From contig MNCI01002042.1 of the NCBI GenBank assembly GCA_015680685.1, positions 70,187-134,186 of the forward strand: DNA of 64,000 nt, given 5' to 3'. Positions 22,481-33,161 of this stretch are shown here, piece by piece. How positions within the stretch are numbered: the stretch's first letter is position 1; every line of letters begins with the position of its first letter. Origin of the DNA: Gnetum montanum (taxonomy: Eukaryota; Streptophyta; Gnetopsida; Gnetales; Gnetaceae). Below the pieces are notes generated by a model. The model had not been told where the DNA came from and did not search any database. It worked only from the letters and a program-made list of their open reading frames with translations. Made by a program: the position numbers and the translations under genes.

Positions 22481-25400
22481 CTAAACATCTGGGGCATGAG
22501 GATCGTCCTCCATGGACCCACCAGCATCAGAGGCTCCTGCTCCACTGGGGCCAGCTTCTCCAGTCTCATCCCCACCTTCATCCTGAAAAGACCAAAAGGA
22601 AATAATCAACACAAAAAATCAGCGAATGTCAAAACTTCAAACATTAGTCAATCAATTAACTCCAAAAAGACAAAACGCTTACCATAGGAGGTCCCCCCAA
22701 GCCGAATTCAAGTCGTCGCAGGATCTCCTCTTCAGAGACACTTGCCCAGTCCGTTCCATCGAGACCCAAGTCAATATCTGCTAGAGCCTTTCCCTTGTCA
22801 ACATCCGACCAAGTGGGACGTTTCAAAGGGAATTCTCCCACTGACACCTCCCCAGAGGCTGTCGTTATCCTCCGTTTAGGAGATTCCATCTCTACAATTG
22901 TGTTTTGGGCGAATGTGTCAAAAGCAGAGCGCNGTTGGGCACCTATCGATAGGGAAGAGACAAACGTTAGAACAAACAAAATTGAGCATCAAAACTCTAA
23001 CATAGTAAAAATATTTGGATGCATCCATACCTATGTCAGGATTGATCCCTTCGATCCGCTCGACAACCTCTTCGGCCACCCCAGCTACGAAATCCCTTTT
23101 ACTTGGCATTTCTATCCAAGTAAAAGGTCCATCAGTGCGCGAGGCGCTAACCTTTGGAGGCACTTCGGGGGGGGATCTCTGACTCCTTCTTTGGGATGGT
23201 CTCGCTCTCCTCTGAGTCAAACAAAAAATTCACAATAAGGTAATCCAGGAATATATTAGGCTACACAACTAAGTAAAGAGACATACCGTTCCCTCTGATC
23301 TCCTCCTGCGTCGGAAGGTCTCCAAGCTCAAGGTCCCCTTTAAGAAAGCTGCTGAACATTTCTTCAGTCTCCGCTTGATCATCTAGGGGTTCAGTACCTC
23401 CAGTTCCTCCAGTTCCTTCCCCCAGCAATTCAGTTCCTCCCGCCGGGTCAGTTAACTCCTCATCCTCTGGTGTAGTCCGCAAATCGTGTCTCCTGACTGC
23501 TCAATACAAAACAAATGAAGTCAGTTGCATACAACCAGTACCCGTTAAAACTATTTGTAAGACAAGTGAGATAAAAATAAGAAGTTTACCAGGAATTTTA
23601 AATCAAATCCGCTTTACTCTGGGCTGCTCAATCTCACTAGTCCCCTCAGCCGTGCTGTCACGCTTCCCCAACTTGGATTTCGCTTTGCCTATTGTTTCCT
23701 TGACCACACGCTCCGCCTTCTTTGCAGTATAGGGTATTTCATCAAGTTCCAACCCTATACTGTCACGTGTGTGAAGCGAGGGGCCAGACGATCCACCCGT
23801 GGTGATCGTAAGGGATTCATCAATCCCCTTGGGGGCGTCTTGGGACTTGGCTATGTCGAATAAGTGGTTCACCCGGGGGCGAGATAACTGGTTCCTATCA
23901 CACAAAACAAATTTGTTTTTCCCACGAACCACCAAAAATTTGGCCAAGCGACGAATATAGCTGGCGAAGAAAGCGAAGGTAAAATGGGACTGCACCTCTA
24001 TGTTCGAACGCAGCCGCTCTATCTCTTTGGTCATTCCTGATAATAAAAATTCGGACCAGTTGTAGCGCACGCCAGCCTCTAGAACAGTGCGCATAACTCA
24101 CACTGCTTCAACCCCGAGACTCTTGACTTGCGATAGAGTCTTCGGAAACAAACGCGCTCTAAATAGGGGGTAAAGTTCGTTGACTTCCTCAACCTTCGTT
24201 CTCCCCTGCATGGGGAATCCTTTGGCACCCTTCGTCACCCCTAACCAATCCTCTAAATCACGGATCATGTCAATTTCTTTATGCGTCCTGTCTGTAACGA
24301 TTTGTACACCACTTGTAGGCACGCCAAACAAATCAGCAAAAAATTGAGGTGATAATTCAAAAATTATTTTAACGCCCTTAATACGAGCGCTATAGCAGGA
24401 GACGGATCTGTCAAATGAATCCACAATCCCGATCATCTCCGCTATAGACACATTCGGGCTAGGGGCCACAAAGAGTGCCATGAGACCGGCATGTTCCAAA
24501 CAGGCAACAATAGACGGCGAAGCTTTTTTCCGTAACCACTTCTGGGCAGCACTGGTTTCACCGTATTTCATTGAAAGAGTTGTTTCAGTCCTCCCGGTCA
24601 CAACGGAATCCCCGCCAGAGGTGGTGCCAGCTGTAAAGACAAACCCAAAACCTTCATATTAGCTTGACACTTGGCAATTGACCAAACCAATCACGACATC
24701 TAGGAAACATTGCCACTTACTTTCAGTGTTGGACTTTGAGGTTTCGCCCAGATCAGAAGCAGACGGGAAAATTGGCCCATTAGGGGCCCAGTCGGCATGC
24801 AACCAGCCACGCGCGGTACATTGTGCAAACGCCTTTGAAAATCTCTTAGGGAAGTTCTTCATGACGCCCCTAGTGTGGGCCAAAACGGTCCCACGAAGGG
24901 TGGGACCCACCATGAACACCTCCACAGCTGTACGCGCCAATCCAATCCCATCGTCGCCCGCGTAGGCCCCATCTTACGTAACTTTTGGCCTGCGGGAAGG
25001 CGAAAACATGTGTCGAAACAAGAGTAAGTATTTGAATGTGAAAAGAGAGGAATAACCAAAGCTAAGACGAAATTACCTTTCCACCCGGTATACTGTGCTG
25101 GGGGGATTCTGAAACAAAGTGTGTGCGCGGCCAACTAAAAACAACATGTTGTTGATATAGTTGGGCCCCCGCGGCAGCTGGTCCCACACACGTGTCAACG
25201 AACGGGCAGACCTCGGACCACCGGGGGGAACACCCTCAGCGACAAGCGGTCCTTCATCAATATCCTTCATAAACATTCTGATGCCCTCCACCGCGCCGGG
25301 TAACATGGCCTCAATGATGCTCCGTGCCACATCCTCGCCTAGGTGAGACCAAACCACGACATTGAAATGGTCCAGCAAGAAGGCCAAAAATTCGCAGGCC

Positions 25401-25537
25401 CCGTCCCGGAACCAAACCCCATTGTGCTCAACGGTCAAATTCGGGGTCGGGTCACCACCCTCCAAAGGACCAAACCATGTCAAAACCCCAACTAACTTGA
25501 CCACTAGAAGGGGAGGCTCAATGTCTCTGCAAGCCAT
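22481..25537 (-). pseudogene. Antisense seven-exon passenger gene of element B with FCP1/NIF phosphatase-like domain
   Basis: Antisense to element B. Approximate minus-strand exons: 25537-25075, 24985-24725, 24632-23593, 23503-23288, 23213-23033, 22945-22683, 22582-22481, with GT-AG borders at the same relative positions as in element A. Starts MACRDIEPP. Blocks: LLVVKLVGVLTWFG, FLAFLLDHFNVVVWSHL, SLTRVWDQLPRGPNYINNM, LFLVGRAHTLFQNPPSTVY. The spacing matches plant FCP1/NIF phosphatases, but the DxD and DD aspartates are absent. Exon 3 encodes the shared unrecognised domain (SPNVSIAEMIGIVDSF, LFRARLFPKTLSQVKSLG, KSQDAPKGIDESL). Exon 5 has FTWIEMPSKRDFVAG and the last exon ends DPHAPDV. Few stops: TAA in exon 2, TGA in exon 3 (VEAV-stop-VMRT), TGA near KRI. 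The roughly 540 bp of helix-rich coding sequence present in A is missing here, exactly at the N at 22933. Confidence 0.78.
22933..22933. other. Single ambiguous base at a probable assembly join
   Basis: One N sits where the reading frame goes from the exon 6 start directly to RSAFDTFAQ, skipping the helix-rich stretch that element A has between 10215 and 10735. It may mark a collapsed gap rather than a true deletion. Confidence 0.6.
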
Positions 25538-26599
25538 TAAAACAACACCAAAGATCAATACTGAACTTCATTTTGGAAATTAGACATTCGCAGAAAATTT
25601 TTCTAACTGTTACGCTCGGCGTATACGCTGGGCGTAGGAAAACAGTTACGCTCGGCGTATACGCTGGGCGTAGGAAAACAGTTACGCTCGGCGTATACGC
25701 TGGGCGTAGGAAAACAGTTATGCTCCGCGTATATGCTGGGCGTAGAAACACCGCATACCAAAAACTATCTACGCCGTGCATGATACAAAAATTTACGCCG
25801 AACAGACTTACGCCGCGAAGTATCCAACTTACGCCCGGCGTATACTCTGTAGAAACCCTCGGCGTATACGCCGAGCGTAGACCATCTATGCTAGAAGCCA
25901 GTACAAGTGTCTACGCCCGGCATATACGCTGAGTGTATACGCCGACAATCGTCTACGCTAGACACCGAAGAAACGAAGCCGCGACAGTCTACGCCGAAAA
26001 TAACACACGCGGCATTTACGTCGATACATTACACTAAACCCTTCACGCTCTGCGTATACGCCGAAACCCTACGCTAACTGTCTATGCTACAAAAAAAACA
26101 GACGCAAAAAATCAACGAAAACAGGGTCAAAGGCCTACCTGCCAGAAGATCCGGGCCATGCCGGGATGCTCGGGCGGGGTAGGCACTGCAGCATCGCCAC
26201 ACTCTCCTCCGTGAACGTCAGTTCGGGTCCTTTCTATCCTCGGCCTTCTTTTTCCTTGCCTCTGCCCATCTCGGCGTCTACGCCGTGGCTCGTCTGGTCG
26301 GCGTCTACGCTGTGGTTTGCGCGCGGCATCTACGCTGGGGTTTTCTCTCGGCGTCTACGCTGGGGTTTCACTCGGCGTCTACGCTGAGTTTACACTCGCA
26401 GTTTACGCTCACGCTCCGAAAGTTAAATGACAAAATGATGCCCCTTCTCCCCTTTTATAGCGCATTGATGCTGACGCCGCCGCCACCACCGCCGCTTTCA
26501 CGTTTTTCTTCTTTTTTGCCTCGTTTTTTGTGCTTTTTCGAATTCACTTTGAATTTTTCAAAAAATATATAAAATTTACACACATAAACCATATAAAAC
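25538..26599 (-). promoter_or_regulatory. Upstream region of the element B antisense gene with palindrome array
   Basis: Four 36-bp units containing 'ctcggcgtatacgctgggcg' lie at 25605-25745, followed by scattered GCGTATACGC motifs to about 26050 and 'ggcgtctacgctg' motifs at 26270-26400. The same palindrome crowds the U3 part of the element B LTR. There is no real protein frame; long open stretches here are repeat translations. Function as a promoter is inferred from its position 5' of the passenger gene. Confidence 0.55.
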
Positions 26600-26800
26600 A
26601 CAAACTTCGGCATTAAACTGCCGATCGTTGCCCGGTAAGGCATTAAACTGCCGTTCGTTGCCCGGTAAGGCATTAAACTGCCCTTTCACTGTCACGTTAA
26701 CTCATTTTCATGCATGCACCCCGGTAAGGCATTAAACTGCCGTTCGTTGCCCGATAAGGCATGAAACTGTCGTTCCACTGTCACGTTAATCCATTTTCAT
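26600..26800. repeat. TTAAACTGCC minisatellite between antisense gene and RT (element B)
   Basis: About five units of 'cggtaaggcattaaactgcc' with 'gttcgttgcc' spacers. It occupies the same junction as 6115-6225 in element A. Confidence 0.8.
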
Positions 26801-26885
26801 ACATGCACATTAAAGATTTCCAAAAGACCTAAAACGACCTCCGCTATCTTACCAGGCTCTCCATTTACTGACAGGAACTTGCCTA

Positions 26886-29877
26886 ATGGATTGCAAGCGC
26901 TTAACCAAGCCGTTGGTCATTGATGGACCATACGGCGCGGTTGAAAGGAATATCGATGTGAATCTCATCTATGCGAGCTCATCAGCAAACGACGCAGCAA
27001 TAGCTTCAACACAGCAAACGGTTGACGAATATGAGGGAATGACAAAGTCCCTCGACATTGAAGCCGAAAACATTACTGAAGATCCTCTAANNNNNNNNNN
27101 NNNNNNNNNNNNNNNNNNNNNNNNNNNNNNNNNNNNNNNNNNNNNNNNNNNNNNNNNNNNNNNNNNNNNNNNNNNNNNNNNNNNNNNNNNNNNNNNNNNN
27201 NNNNNNNNNNNNNNNNNNNNNNNNNNNNNNNNNNNNNNNNNNNNNNNNNNNNNNNNNNNNNNNNNNNNNNNNNNNNNNNNNNNNNNNNNNNNNNNNNNNN
27301 NNNNNNNNNNNNNNNNNNNNNNNNNNNNNNNNNNNNNNNNNNNNNNNNNNNNNNNNNNNNNNNNNNNNNNNNNNNNNNNNNNNNNNNNNNNNNNNNNNNN
27401 NNNNNNNNNNNNNNNNNNNNNNNNNNNNNNNNNNNNNNNNNNNNNNNNNNNNNNNNNNNNNNNNNNNNNNNNNNNNNNNNNNNNNNNNNNNNNNNNNNNN
27501 NNNNNNNNNNNNNNNNNNNNNNNNNNNNNNNNNNNNNNATCAGGAGGTTCATAGAAAAATTGACAGAAAAACTAACACCTATGAACCACCTACTACGCAA
27601 GAACGTCCATTTTGAATGGACCCCGCAGTGCCAAGAAGCGTTTGACAACATTAAGACGGTGCTCGCTCGACTACCCACGGTGTACCCACCCAAAAATGAC
27701 AAGCCATTTTACATCTACCTGGCCACAGCAGAATCATCAATCATGTCCATTCTTTGCCAGAAACAAGATGATGGAACTGAGATCCCTGTATATTACCTGA
27801 GCCATGCATTAGTTGCTCACGAAAAAAGATACACCGACGTAGAGAAGTCATGTTTAGCTCTAGTTTTCTCTTTAAAGAAATGGCGACATTATCTTTTCCA
27901 AAACCAAGCTAATATAATTTGCAAAGACAATGTACTCAGAGCTATAACTGGAAATATCTACGAATCGAGCAGGATAGGCCGTTGGAAGGCCATCATAGCT
28001 GAGTTCGACCTACGCTACGTAGCACAATCGTCAGTCAAAGGCCAAGCCATAGCAAATCAAATGACTACATCACCAACACAGGATCTAGGTACAATAGAAC
28101 CCGAATTCCCAGACGAAAATGTAAATGCAATAGATACGGTGCTAGATAATTACGATGCCATTCTACACTTCGATGAAGCATCCAGCTCTCGAGGAGGAAG
28201 TGCTGCCGCAGTAATCACATACCCCTCTGGGGAAATTAAACCATTCGCTTATTGCTTTAATTTTCATTGTACTAATAACATAGCAGAGTATGAAGGCCTC
28301 CTTAGAGGTCTCGCGGCCGCACTAGTTTCCGATATTACCTGGCTTGTAGTCAGAGGGGACTCACAGCTAGTCGTAAACCAAGTCACAGATGTCTATACAT
28401 GTAAAGCGCCACACTTACAACCATACTACACCTACTTAAACGATTCGAAAGCATTGATGTCCAACACATCTCCCGGAATGACAATACCATTGCAGATGCA
28501 TTAGCAACCTTGGCCCTAAACATATCCCCTGACATGTTTCACGTATTACCAAGCTCCGTAACCAGTTGTGCCGAGCCCATAACCAATACTCTCGACATGC
28601 TACCAATCGCATCTGTCAGTACAACACACGCTAACGAATGGTACGACGACGTAAAGGAATACCTTCTGTGCGGCGAAACGCCACGACATTTAACAAACGC
28701 ACAAAAGGATGCAGTATGCAAACGTTCTAGACAATACACACTAATAGGAGACACATTGTGTCGCCGGTCCTACGAAGGCATACTGCTGACTTGCGTCAAT
28801 AGCACCGAAGCCCAAACGATTGTTGAACAAGCACACGACGGAATATGCGGGGGACACATTGCGCCAAAGGCAATGGCAACCAAAATAAGACGCTTAGGCT
28901 ACTATTGGCCACACATGGAGTACGATTGTCTGTCCAAGTTTAAAACATGTAGTACTTGTCAAAAACACAGCAATCTAATCCATGTACCACCAAATGAGTT
29001 GCATACAGCGCAAATTACATGGCCCTTCCAAAAGTGGGGATTAGATCTTATAGGCCCGATAACACCTACATCTTCTGCCGGGCATGGTTTTATCATAACA
29101 GCAACTGAGTATTTCATGAAATGGGTAGAAGCTGCGCCCCTTCGAAAAACTACTTCTAAACACGTGTGCCACTTCATCCTCGAAAACATTGTGACCCGTT
29201 TTGGCATTCCCATGACAATCATCACTGACAATGGGCCACAATTTAGCGGTGCCAAGACCAAAACGTTTTGTGATAGTCTAGGGATCAAACATTCGTTTTC
29301 ATCCCCTTACTATCCTCAGAGCAATGGGCAGGTGGAAGCAACAAATAAGACAATCGTCACAATACTCAAAAAGATGCTTGCCCAAAGTAAACGAAGATGG
29401 CACGAACAACTGGTGTATGCATTGTGGGCATACCGTACTACACATCGGACTTCGACAGGTAGAACTCCATACAGTCTTGCTTACGGTTCAGAAGCTGTTT
29501 TACCTTTAGAATTACAGGTACCATCTCTAAGGATCACGCTTTCCGAACTCCTCGACGACGAGCAAAACAATGATTTACGCATCGTGGACCTCGACTCAGT
29601 GGAGGAGGAGCGCGTACGCGCACTTGATCAGATCGAATGGTACCAAAAACAACAGCGGCAATGACATCGGCATGACATTCGTAAGCGCCCCATCAAAGAA
29701 GGAGACCTCGTGCTTAAAGCTATTCGTGAACACCCAGATAAGTTCTCAGTCAACTGGGAAGGGCCTTATCTGGTCATCAAAGCATTCGACAATGGAGCAT
29801 TCAAGCTAGCTGACATGGACAGCAAAGAATTTGCAAATCCAACCAATCACTTATTCCTAAAACCGTTCTATACATGA
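26886..29877 (+). pseudogene. Element B pol: RT (gapped), RNase H, second RNase H, integrase
   Basis: Starts MDCKRLT at 26886. The assembly gap 27091-27538 removes most of RT. It resumes with RRFIEKLTEKL, then RNase H (YYLSHALVAHEKRY, KKWRHYLFQ) at 27700-28070, and the second Tat-type RNase H (FDEASSSRGG, CTNNIAEYEG, VVRGDSQLV) at 28160-28400. A frameshift near 28440 leads to the frame starting ALNISPDMF. Integrase has an HHCC finger (HDGICGGH, CSTCQKH), WGLDLIG, TDNGPQF and GQVEATN, so the DDE triad is intact. A TGA at 29662 stands where CGA is expected; the tail continues to LKPFYT stop at 29875-29877. Confidence 0.85.
27091..27538. other. Assembly gap (448 N) inside element B RT
   Basis: The bordering protein segments (EDPL and FIEKLTEKL) are about 925 bp apart in element A, so the gap is either too short or hides a deletion. 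Confidence 0.95.
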
Positions 29878-31310
29878 ATTCGAACTCAGGTACGTGCTAG
29901 TCCTGGAATCACAACTATAAACTGATACCACAGAATAGTCCTGGAATCACGACTATAAACTGATACCACATAACAGTCCTGGAATCATGACTTTAAACTG
30001 ATACCACAGAATAGCCCTGGAATCACGACTATAAACTGATACCACAGAACAGTCATGGATTATGACTTTAAACTGATACCACAGAACAGTCCTGGATTAT
30101 GACTTTAAACTGATCCCACGGTGTCCGCCACGACGGTAAACTAGCATCCGTCCGGCACGACAGTAAACTGCCACCGTCTCAGCCACCTGAGTCCACTAAG
30201 ACTATAAACTAGCTCGCCTCTTCATGGTCCGCTAAGACTCAAAACTGGCAACGTAACGTCTGCCATGACGCTAAACGAGCAATGTCCAACGGGTTACGAC
30301 ACAAAACTAACCCATAATAGTCCGCTAAGACTATAAACTGGCACGTTCATCTTCGACTCTTCACTCCACAGCCACAGTCATTCATCAGGATCATTGCATC
30401 CCTCATCAGCATCATCGACATTCACATTCAATGCTCAGAATCGCCCCAATATTTTTGTTCACATGTAGTTGTTTAAATCTAAACTCATTAATTCACTCAT
30501 GGTTTTCTTGTCTCTTTGGAGTTATGTTTGCAGGATGACACTCGGAAGTCCTCGTACGAGAGTGCGTTTCATCATTGGCAGCAAGATGAGACAATGTCCA
30601 TTCGTCCACCTGGCAAGACTAAATCAAACCGTTAACCCACACATTCCCATTCCCCGAAGACCCACTATCTGTTTACCAAACTATTGCACACTGCGAAACG
30701 TTACAGCAGTCGCAACACACAAAACACAATATTCGTGCATGAGTACAAGGACAAATTTCAAAAAAAAAAAAAAAAAAAACCGGGACCCTTGGCACTTCCC
30801 ATATAAGCCCCAGGCGAGAAGGTATCGGTCTTGAAAATACGTACTCATGTCACAAGCAGTCAAGAAACATCCTCTCGCATGGCTTTGGCTCTTCGCTAAC
30901 AGTTTCCCCAAAGAAGGGAGCTGTTCCTCCAAAGAATGCGAAACATCACCTCGTGGCTTTGGTAGTGACAACTGGTTCTCTTGAAAAATCACCAAGAGCA
31001 CTGTTCCGCCAAAGGACGCACATCACATGCTTGAATTCCGAGTCTGCCAAAAGATGGCTATCGACAAGGACCGGCATGCCGCACCCCTGAACATCCCACT
31101 TCCCCAGCATGATCCCTTGGGCAGTCACCAATCCTCATGATCCCTTCCCTCCTACCAGCTACCAATCTGGCCCTTACAATCCCATTCACCACTGAACACG
31201 GTACGATGATGTCTGGTCAAGTAGCAAAGGACAAAGCTTTTATCAAGTTGCTTGTGGTGTTTTGCGCTTCTTTGTCGACGCTTCTTGGGTCGATTCCTCC
31301 AAGCGTCAAC
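29878..31310 (+). other. 3' leader of element B with 38-bp tandem array
   Basis: Positions 29898-30130 hold about six units of 37-38 bp with core 'tcctggaatcacgactataa' followed by 'actgataccacaga', then diverged AAACT-containing units to about 30340. The rest is non-coding. A run of 19 A occurs at 30761-30779, and the stretch just after it matches the element A leader. No open frame is convincing. Confidence 0.75.
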
Positions 31311-31323
31311 AAAGAGGGGCCAA
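31311..31323 (+). promoter_or_regulatory. Polypurine tract of element B
   Basis: AAAGAGGGGCCAA immediately before the 3' LTR start TGAAACACC; conserved with element A. Confidence 0.8.
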
Positions 31324-32717
31324 TGAAACACCACAAAAATCTTTGAGTTTAGCATCTGTCTGACAAGAAGCAGATCCCCATGACCCACAGGCGACTTCGG
31401 CTACATTTGAAGTCACACAGGGCAATTTTGAAAATCGAAACATCTGGTTCTAAATGTTGTGCCGGCATAAACGCCCAGCGTATACGCCCAGTTTTAAACC
31501 GTGTTGTGCTAGCGTCTATGCCCGGCGTCTACGCCCAGCGTCTACGCCTGGCTCTCCGACGTACACGCCCAGGTACGACAGATGCACACGCTCGATGACA
31601 AGATCTCCAATGGCAGCATGAAGATTACACCGAAGAGCAAGGATTGAAGCAAGTGGACATCCTTCGGCGTATACGCCCGACGTATACGCCCAACATTCAC
31701 CAGCGTATACGCCCAGCGTATACGCCCGACGCTCAGCATACACGCTTCACACGCACGCTCAGCAGGTGCAACGGGAGCAAGAATTGAAGCAAGTCGACGT
31801 CCAACATCCATCAGCGTATACGCCCCAGCGTATACGTCAGCATCCATCCAAGTCAACGCCCAGCGTATACGCCGGCCTGTTGTAGCGTATACGCCTAGCG
31901 TATACCATGTTTCTAAATTGTAAACGCCCGGTCTATACGCCACGTGTCTCCCAGTCCGATTTTCCCGGTAACCCTACCCCTATAAATAGCCCAATTTTCC
32001 ATAAATTCGAGGTCGGCAAAAATTTACCAGAGAAGACCCGGAGCAATTATGCTGCAAACAAGAGCCCAGAAACCCCTTTACGCTTACGCTTACGCTGGAA
32101 GTTCTGTATGCCGAGCAGAATCCGCGCTCCGCCTACCATGCCAACTAGCTGCATCCTTGCATCCACCGGGGCTTTACGTCCGCCTTGTGTCCCTACACGA
32201 CTGCGTTAGACCGGTGCACAACATTTTGACTCTCTAATCCACTGTTTATGTTTGTTGCAAGTTCTTTTATAGTTTTACGTTAATTTGGCCCACGCTTCGT
32301 TTACGCCTATTTACGTTCACGCTCCGTTTGTTTCCGCATACGCCCGCACTGCTTACGCTGTTTACATTTGCTTATGCTCTTTACACTTGTTTACGCTGTT
32401 CACGCCTGTATACGCTTACGCTGAGCCTATATTTGTTTACACTGTTTACGCCCGACCTTGTTTACGCCCCTTTACGCTTACGCTCTGTCTGCGTCTGTTT
32501 CACTGTTTACGCTCCGTTTACACATAACCCAGAGTATAACACTTCGGTGGTGCTCGGGGAAATCCTTGTCTGATCCGCGTGCGGACCACCCAAGGTACCC
32601 TACCTTCGTGCATTCAAGCACGCCCTCAGGCGAAGGTAGGGTCATCTGTGCTCATCCTGCGATCCCGCGGTCTCTGTTTTCCCTTCCAGCCGAGGACCGA
32701 CGATTTCGGGCGGTACA
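31324..32717 (+). repeat. Element B 3' LTR
   Basis: 1394 bp, about 160 bp longer than the 5' LTR because of extra palindrome-rich sequence between 31555 and 31735. TATAAATA at 31981-31988. Ends GCGGTACA at 32717. Confidence 0.88.
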
Positions 32718-33137
32718 GGCTTTTCTACACAACGTACACCCTTAGCATGCAGGCTTGTCTACACAACGTACACCCTCAGCGTGCAGGCTGGATCCACAGC
32801 ATACACCTAAGTCTGGCGACGTGCAGCCTGGATCCACAGCGTATGGACTAAGTCCTTGGCATACATGCTTCAGCGATCAGCGGGCAGGATGAACAGGCAG
32901 CGTACAGCCAGAGTGGATAGCGTGCAGATGGGCTAGGCAACATATACACGCTGAGATTATAGCAAATCTGGCTGAACAGGGCATAGATCTGAAAGGTTCA
33001 AAGTCAGATCTATGCTGACAGAGTGTAAATCTGAGAAAATCGACTGTAGATTAGGGATCACAGGGAGCGGATCTATGAGATGGAGTAGTGGATATGAAGA
33101 GATCTATGGTGGAGTAGAGTAGATTTAAGCAATGAGA

Positions 33138-33156
33138 GGCCCTCCTTCTAACACCA
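33138..33156 (-). promoter_or_regulatory. Primer binding site of element A
   Basis: Minus strand TGGTGTTAGAAGGAGGGCC, five bases after the LTR end at 33162. The TGG start fits pairing with a tRNA CCA end. It aligns with the element B site. The tRNA species was not determined. Confidence 0.65.
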
Positions 33157-33161
33157 TTTTC

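Larger units (their letters stand above)
16318..32717 (+). mobile_element. Element B: complete-length Tat-like Ty3/gypsy LTR retrotransposon (plus strand)
   Basis: Two direct LTRs (16318-17552 and 31324-32717) both start TGAAACACCAC and end in CA. Inside are a primer site, gag-protease, an antisense passenger gene, RT/RNaseH/second RNaseH/integrase, a 3' leader with a 38-bp array and a purine tract. The flanks are AGCTT (16313-16317) and GGCTT (32718-32722), a 5-bp target duplication with one mismatch. It is inserted in the tandem array of element A's leader, so it is younger than A. It contains a 448-bp assembly gap in RT. Stops make it non-autonomous. Confidence 0.9.

Noticed and set aside
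25518-25932. Repetitive frames (VYAGRRKTVTLG and FLRPAYTPSVTV) on both strands
   Set aside because: Products of the 36-bp palindrome array, open on both strands because the unit length is a multiple of three. Not genes.
26886-27702. Long frames crossing the N run at 27091-27538
   Set aside because: The gap translates as X; only the ends are real. The minus-strand version is a shadow.
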